Origin: Cryptomeria japonica
Lineage: Eukaryota; Streptophyta; Pinopsida; Cupressales; Cupressaceae
Direction of reading: 5' to 3'
Length of the DNA: 64,000 nt
Assembly: GCF_030272615.1 (NCBI RefSeq)
Contig: NW_026728921.1
Location: 404,323 to 468,322 of the forward strand
Part shown: piece by piece, positions 62,340-64,000 of the stretch
Numbering within the stretch: position 1 is the first letter of the stretch
Layout: the number at the start of each line of letters is the position of its first letter
Notes under the pieces: generated by a model
What the model was told of the DNA's origin: nothing
The model's input: the letters and a program-made list of their open reading frames with translations, nothing else
The model's database searches: none
Position numbers and translations under genes: made by a program

Positions 62340-63211
62340 AACCAGTAATCCCATCAACAGCAACCATAACATCAATAGCACCATTAACAACAGACACTAT
62401 ATCAGAACACATAGCACTATCTACAACACCCACAATTCCATTAGAAATAGAGGAATCAACAACCTCAGTACTTCCTATGTCAGAGTCAACAATCTCCATA
62501 AATCTTCCGGTAGCACCGATCACTACAAAGGTACATCAACCGATCACACCTGCATTGTTTAACTCAAAGGATATTCCAGTGTGGTACAGTAATCGGATCC
62601 TAGAAAGTGACTCAGAGACTGACTCACATGAGTGGGAATTTGATTCTGTTTACCTTATTACTTCAGATGAGGAAGACACATCACTACCTCCACCCCACAA
62701 AGACATCCCTGTTTATGGAGAAGCATAGATAAAGACTTCTTGGGTTCTTGAGCTAGAAACTTCTTACACAAACCCTACGTCACATCCTATGCGTAATTCT
62801 AACAGGGAGAGTACCATCAACGACCTTCACCACAATGTCTTAACCCTCTCCGATACATCTAACACACTTAACCTAATCGATGAAGTAATGCCCATTATCC
62901 ACCCTGAACTCATCGAATGGAACCAACCAAATCCCCCATGTCTTGACTTCTTCCAAAACTATGAGGCCATCATTGACTTTTTAGAATTAAGGGATAACCT
63001 ACCAAGTGGGGATCACAAAGCTGGATTCTCCATAGAACTAAATAGTGCAACATACTTCAGGGCGGATGCCAAACCTTTCAACTACAAAAATATAACTATA
63101 AAACATGGATCTTCCAGTGAAAACCACACCGTGGCACTGTTTGATTCAACAAAAGTAAAAAGAAAGAGCGTATCCAATGGTGAAAACCTCTCTGAGGCAC
63201 TTGAGGATTAA
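62340..63211 (+). pseudogene. Pol linker between G-patch and reverse transcriptase
   Basis: Open in the RT frame. It starts with a Thr/Pro/Ile-rich stretch, then an acidic segment (LITSDEEDTSLPPPHKD) near 62650-62710, then a globular-looking part with LDFFQNYEAIIDFLE near 62939. No catalytic motif. It is the part that Ogre elements interrupt with an intron. Here the frame is nearly continuous (one TAG at 62726), so no intron is evident. Confidence 0.55.
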
Positions 63212-64000
63212 GGGTATGACATTCTCCCTGCTAGTACACAACAGGAATGATCAATGATTCTCATCGAGGAAACCAAAGAATACAATGTGGGAACTCCTTA
63301 AAATCCTCACCTCATACATCTGGCATCTCTTCTCACTCCAAAGGAATAGCCTAAATTTATAGAGTTCTTTCAAAAGCGTCAGATCAACTTTGCATGGTCA
63401 TATGTAGACATGCCTAGGCTTGATCCTAATTTAGTCATGCATCACCTCACCATAGCAAAAAGAGCCAAACCTGTCAAGCAGAAGCTTCGTAAGATGCATC
63501 CTCAGATTGTAGTGCTAGTCAAAACAGAACTCAAGAAACTCCTAGATGTTGGTTTCATTAGACCAATTGATTATGCAGATTGGATCTCCAACATTGTGCC
63601 TATCGGCAAACCAAAAGAGGGCATCTCCATTTGTACTAACTTCAGAGATCTGAATAAGGCATGTCCTAAGGATGACTTCCCCCTACCAAATATCGACATC
63701 ATAGTAGATCTAATAGCAGGACATGCCATGCTTTCACTCATGGAAGGCTTTTCATGATACAATCAGATAAAGATCGCACCAGAGGATCAACATAAGACAG
63801 CCTTCACATGTCGATGGGGCACATATTGCTAGAATGTAATGTCTTTCGATCTAAAGAATGCAAGAGTGACCTATCAATGAGCGATGACCACCATCTTCCA
63901 TGACATGATGCATACTATGATGAAAGATTATGTTGATGACTTACTAGCAAAATCGTTCACCAAAGAAGGGCATCTCAACATATTAGATAAAATCTTTGAT
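63212..64000 (+). pseudogene. pol: Reverse transcriptase (partial, cut by window end)
   Basis: Typical Ty3/gypsy RT order. WSYVDMPRLDPNLVMHHL precedes the domain, then KPVKQKLRKMHP, FRDLNKACPKDDFPLPNID, the KTAFTCRWGTY segment, and YVDD with its catalytic aspartates at 63929-63940, followed by DLLAKS. Stops interrupt it: before 63410 (63209, 63248 and others), at 63755 in the GFSGYNQI block where Gly has become TGA, near 63830, and at 63878 where an Arg CGA has become TGA. No polymerase could be made. The window ends in the thumb-side region after YVDD. Confidence 0.92.

Larger units (their letters stand above)
55156..64000 (+). mobile_element. Large decayed Ty3/gypsy (Tat/Ogre-like) LTR retrotransposon, 5' part
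   Basis: Order: LTR, long leader with an extra ORF remnant, gag, protease, G-patch-like motif, linker, reverse transcriptase. The window ends 60 bp after YVDD, so RNase H, integrase and the 3' LTR are outside. The gag-to-RT order without integrase between protease and RT is that of Ty3/gypsy. The D-N-G protease site, the LLLGRPWIHA protease end and the extra ORF before gag point to the Tat/Ogre branch. The coding part needs two frame changes (near 60192 and 62340) and has many stops, so the element is dead. It begins immediately after unit 6 of the array loses similarity. Confidence 0.88.

Overview
The window looks like nuclear DNA of a seed plant with a large, retrotransposon-rich genome (a gymnosperm is possible; the species cannot be told). 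The evidence is high AT content, LTR ends with a plant-type initiator-Met tRNA primer site, a Tat/Ogre-like Ty3/gypsy element, and decayed plant gene pieces (a REM-type B3 domain and a protein O-fucosyltransferase exon). No intact cellular gene was found. Everything that reads as protein is broken.

Positions 1-55151 are a head-to-tail array of one roughly 10.85-kb unit: five full copies (1-10833, 10834-21667, 21668-32527, 32528-43387, 43388-54256) and a partial sixth (54257-55151). The unit phase is arbitrary, because the window opens inside the array. Each unit holds, in order: an AT-rich spacer; a plus-strand pseudogene of an unrecognised protein family (unit positions 1297-3272); a minus-strand pseudogene led by a 338-bp LTR and an iMet primer-binding site (4094-5460); a degenerate 150-180-bp tandem repeat (5680-6510); two B3 gene fragments facing each other whose linkers form a 264-bp inverted repeat (7376-8332); a 927-bp solo LTR with a perfect 5-bp target duplication (8949-9875); and an O-fucosyltransferase exon remnant (10016-10110). 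Approximate offsets from unit 1 are +10833 for unit 2, +21667 rising to +21694 for unit 3, +32527 rising to +32554 for unit 4, and +43400 rising to +43423 for unit 5. The copies are near-identical but mosaic. Unit 3 resembles unit 2 on its left and units 4-5 on its right. Unit 6 becomes progressively more divergent towards the array edge.

Positions 55156-64000 are the 5' part of a large decayed Ty3/gypsy retrotransposon, plus strand, apparently inserted in unit 6. It has a roughly 1.4-kb LTR with a hairpin-dense U3 and a TATA box, and a 2.7-kb leader with two short tandem repeats and an extra ORF remnant. These are followed by gag, an aspartic protease, a G-patch-like motif, a linker and a reverse transcriptase up to YVDD, where the window ends. 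Many stops in this element and in the array pseudogenes fit C-to-T decay of CAA, CAG and CGA codons. Copy comparison within the array catches three such changes directly.

The most unusual feature is the gene-sized, non-coding composite repeat amplified in tandem, with a self-complementary transcription-factor gene fragment in every unit.
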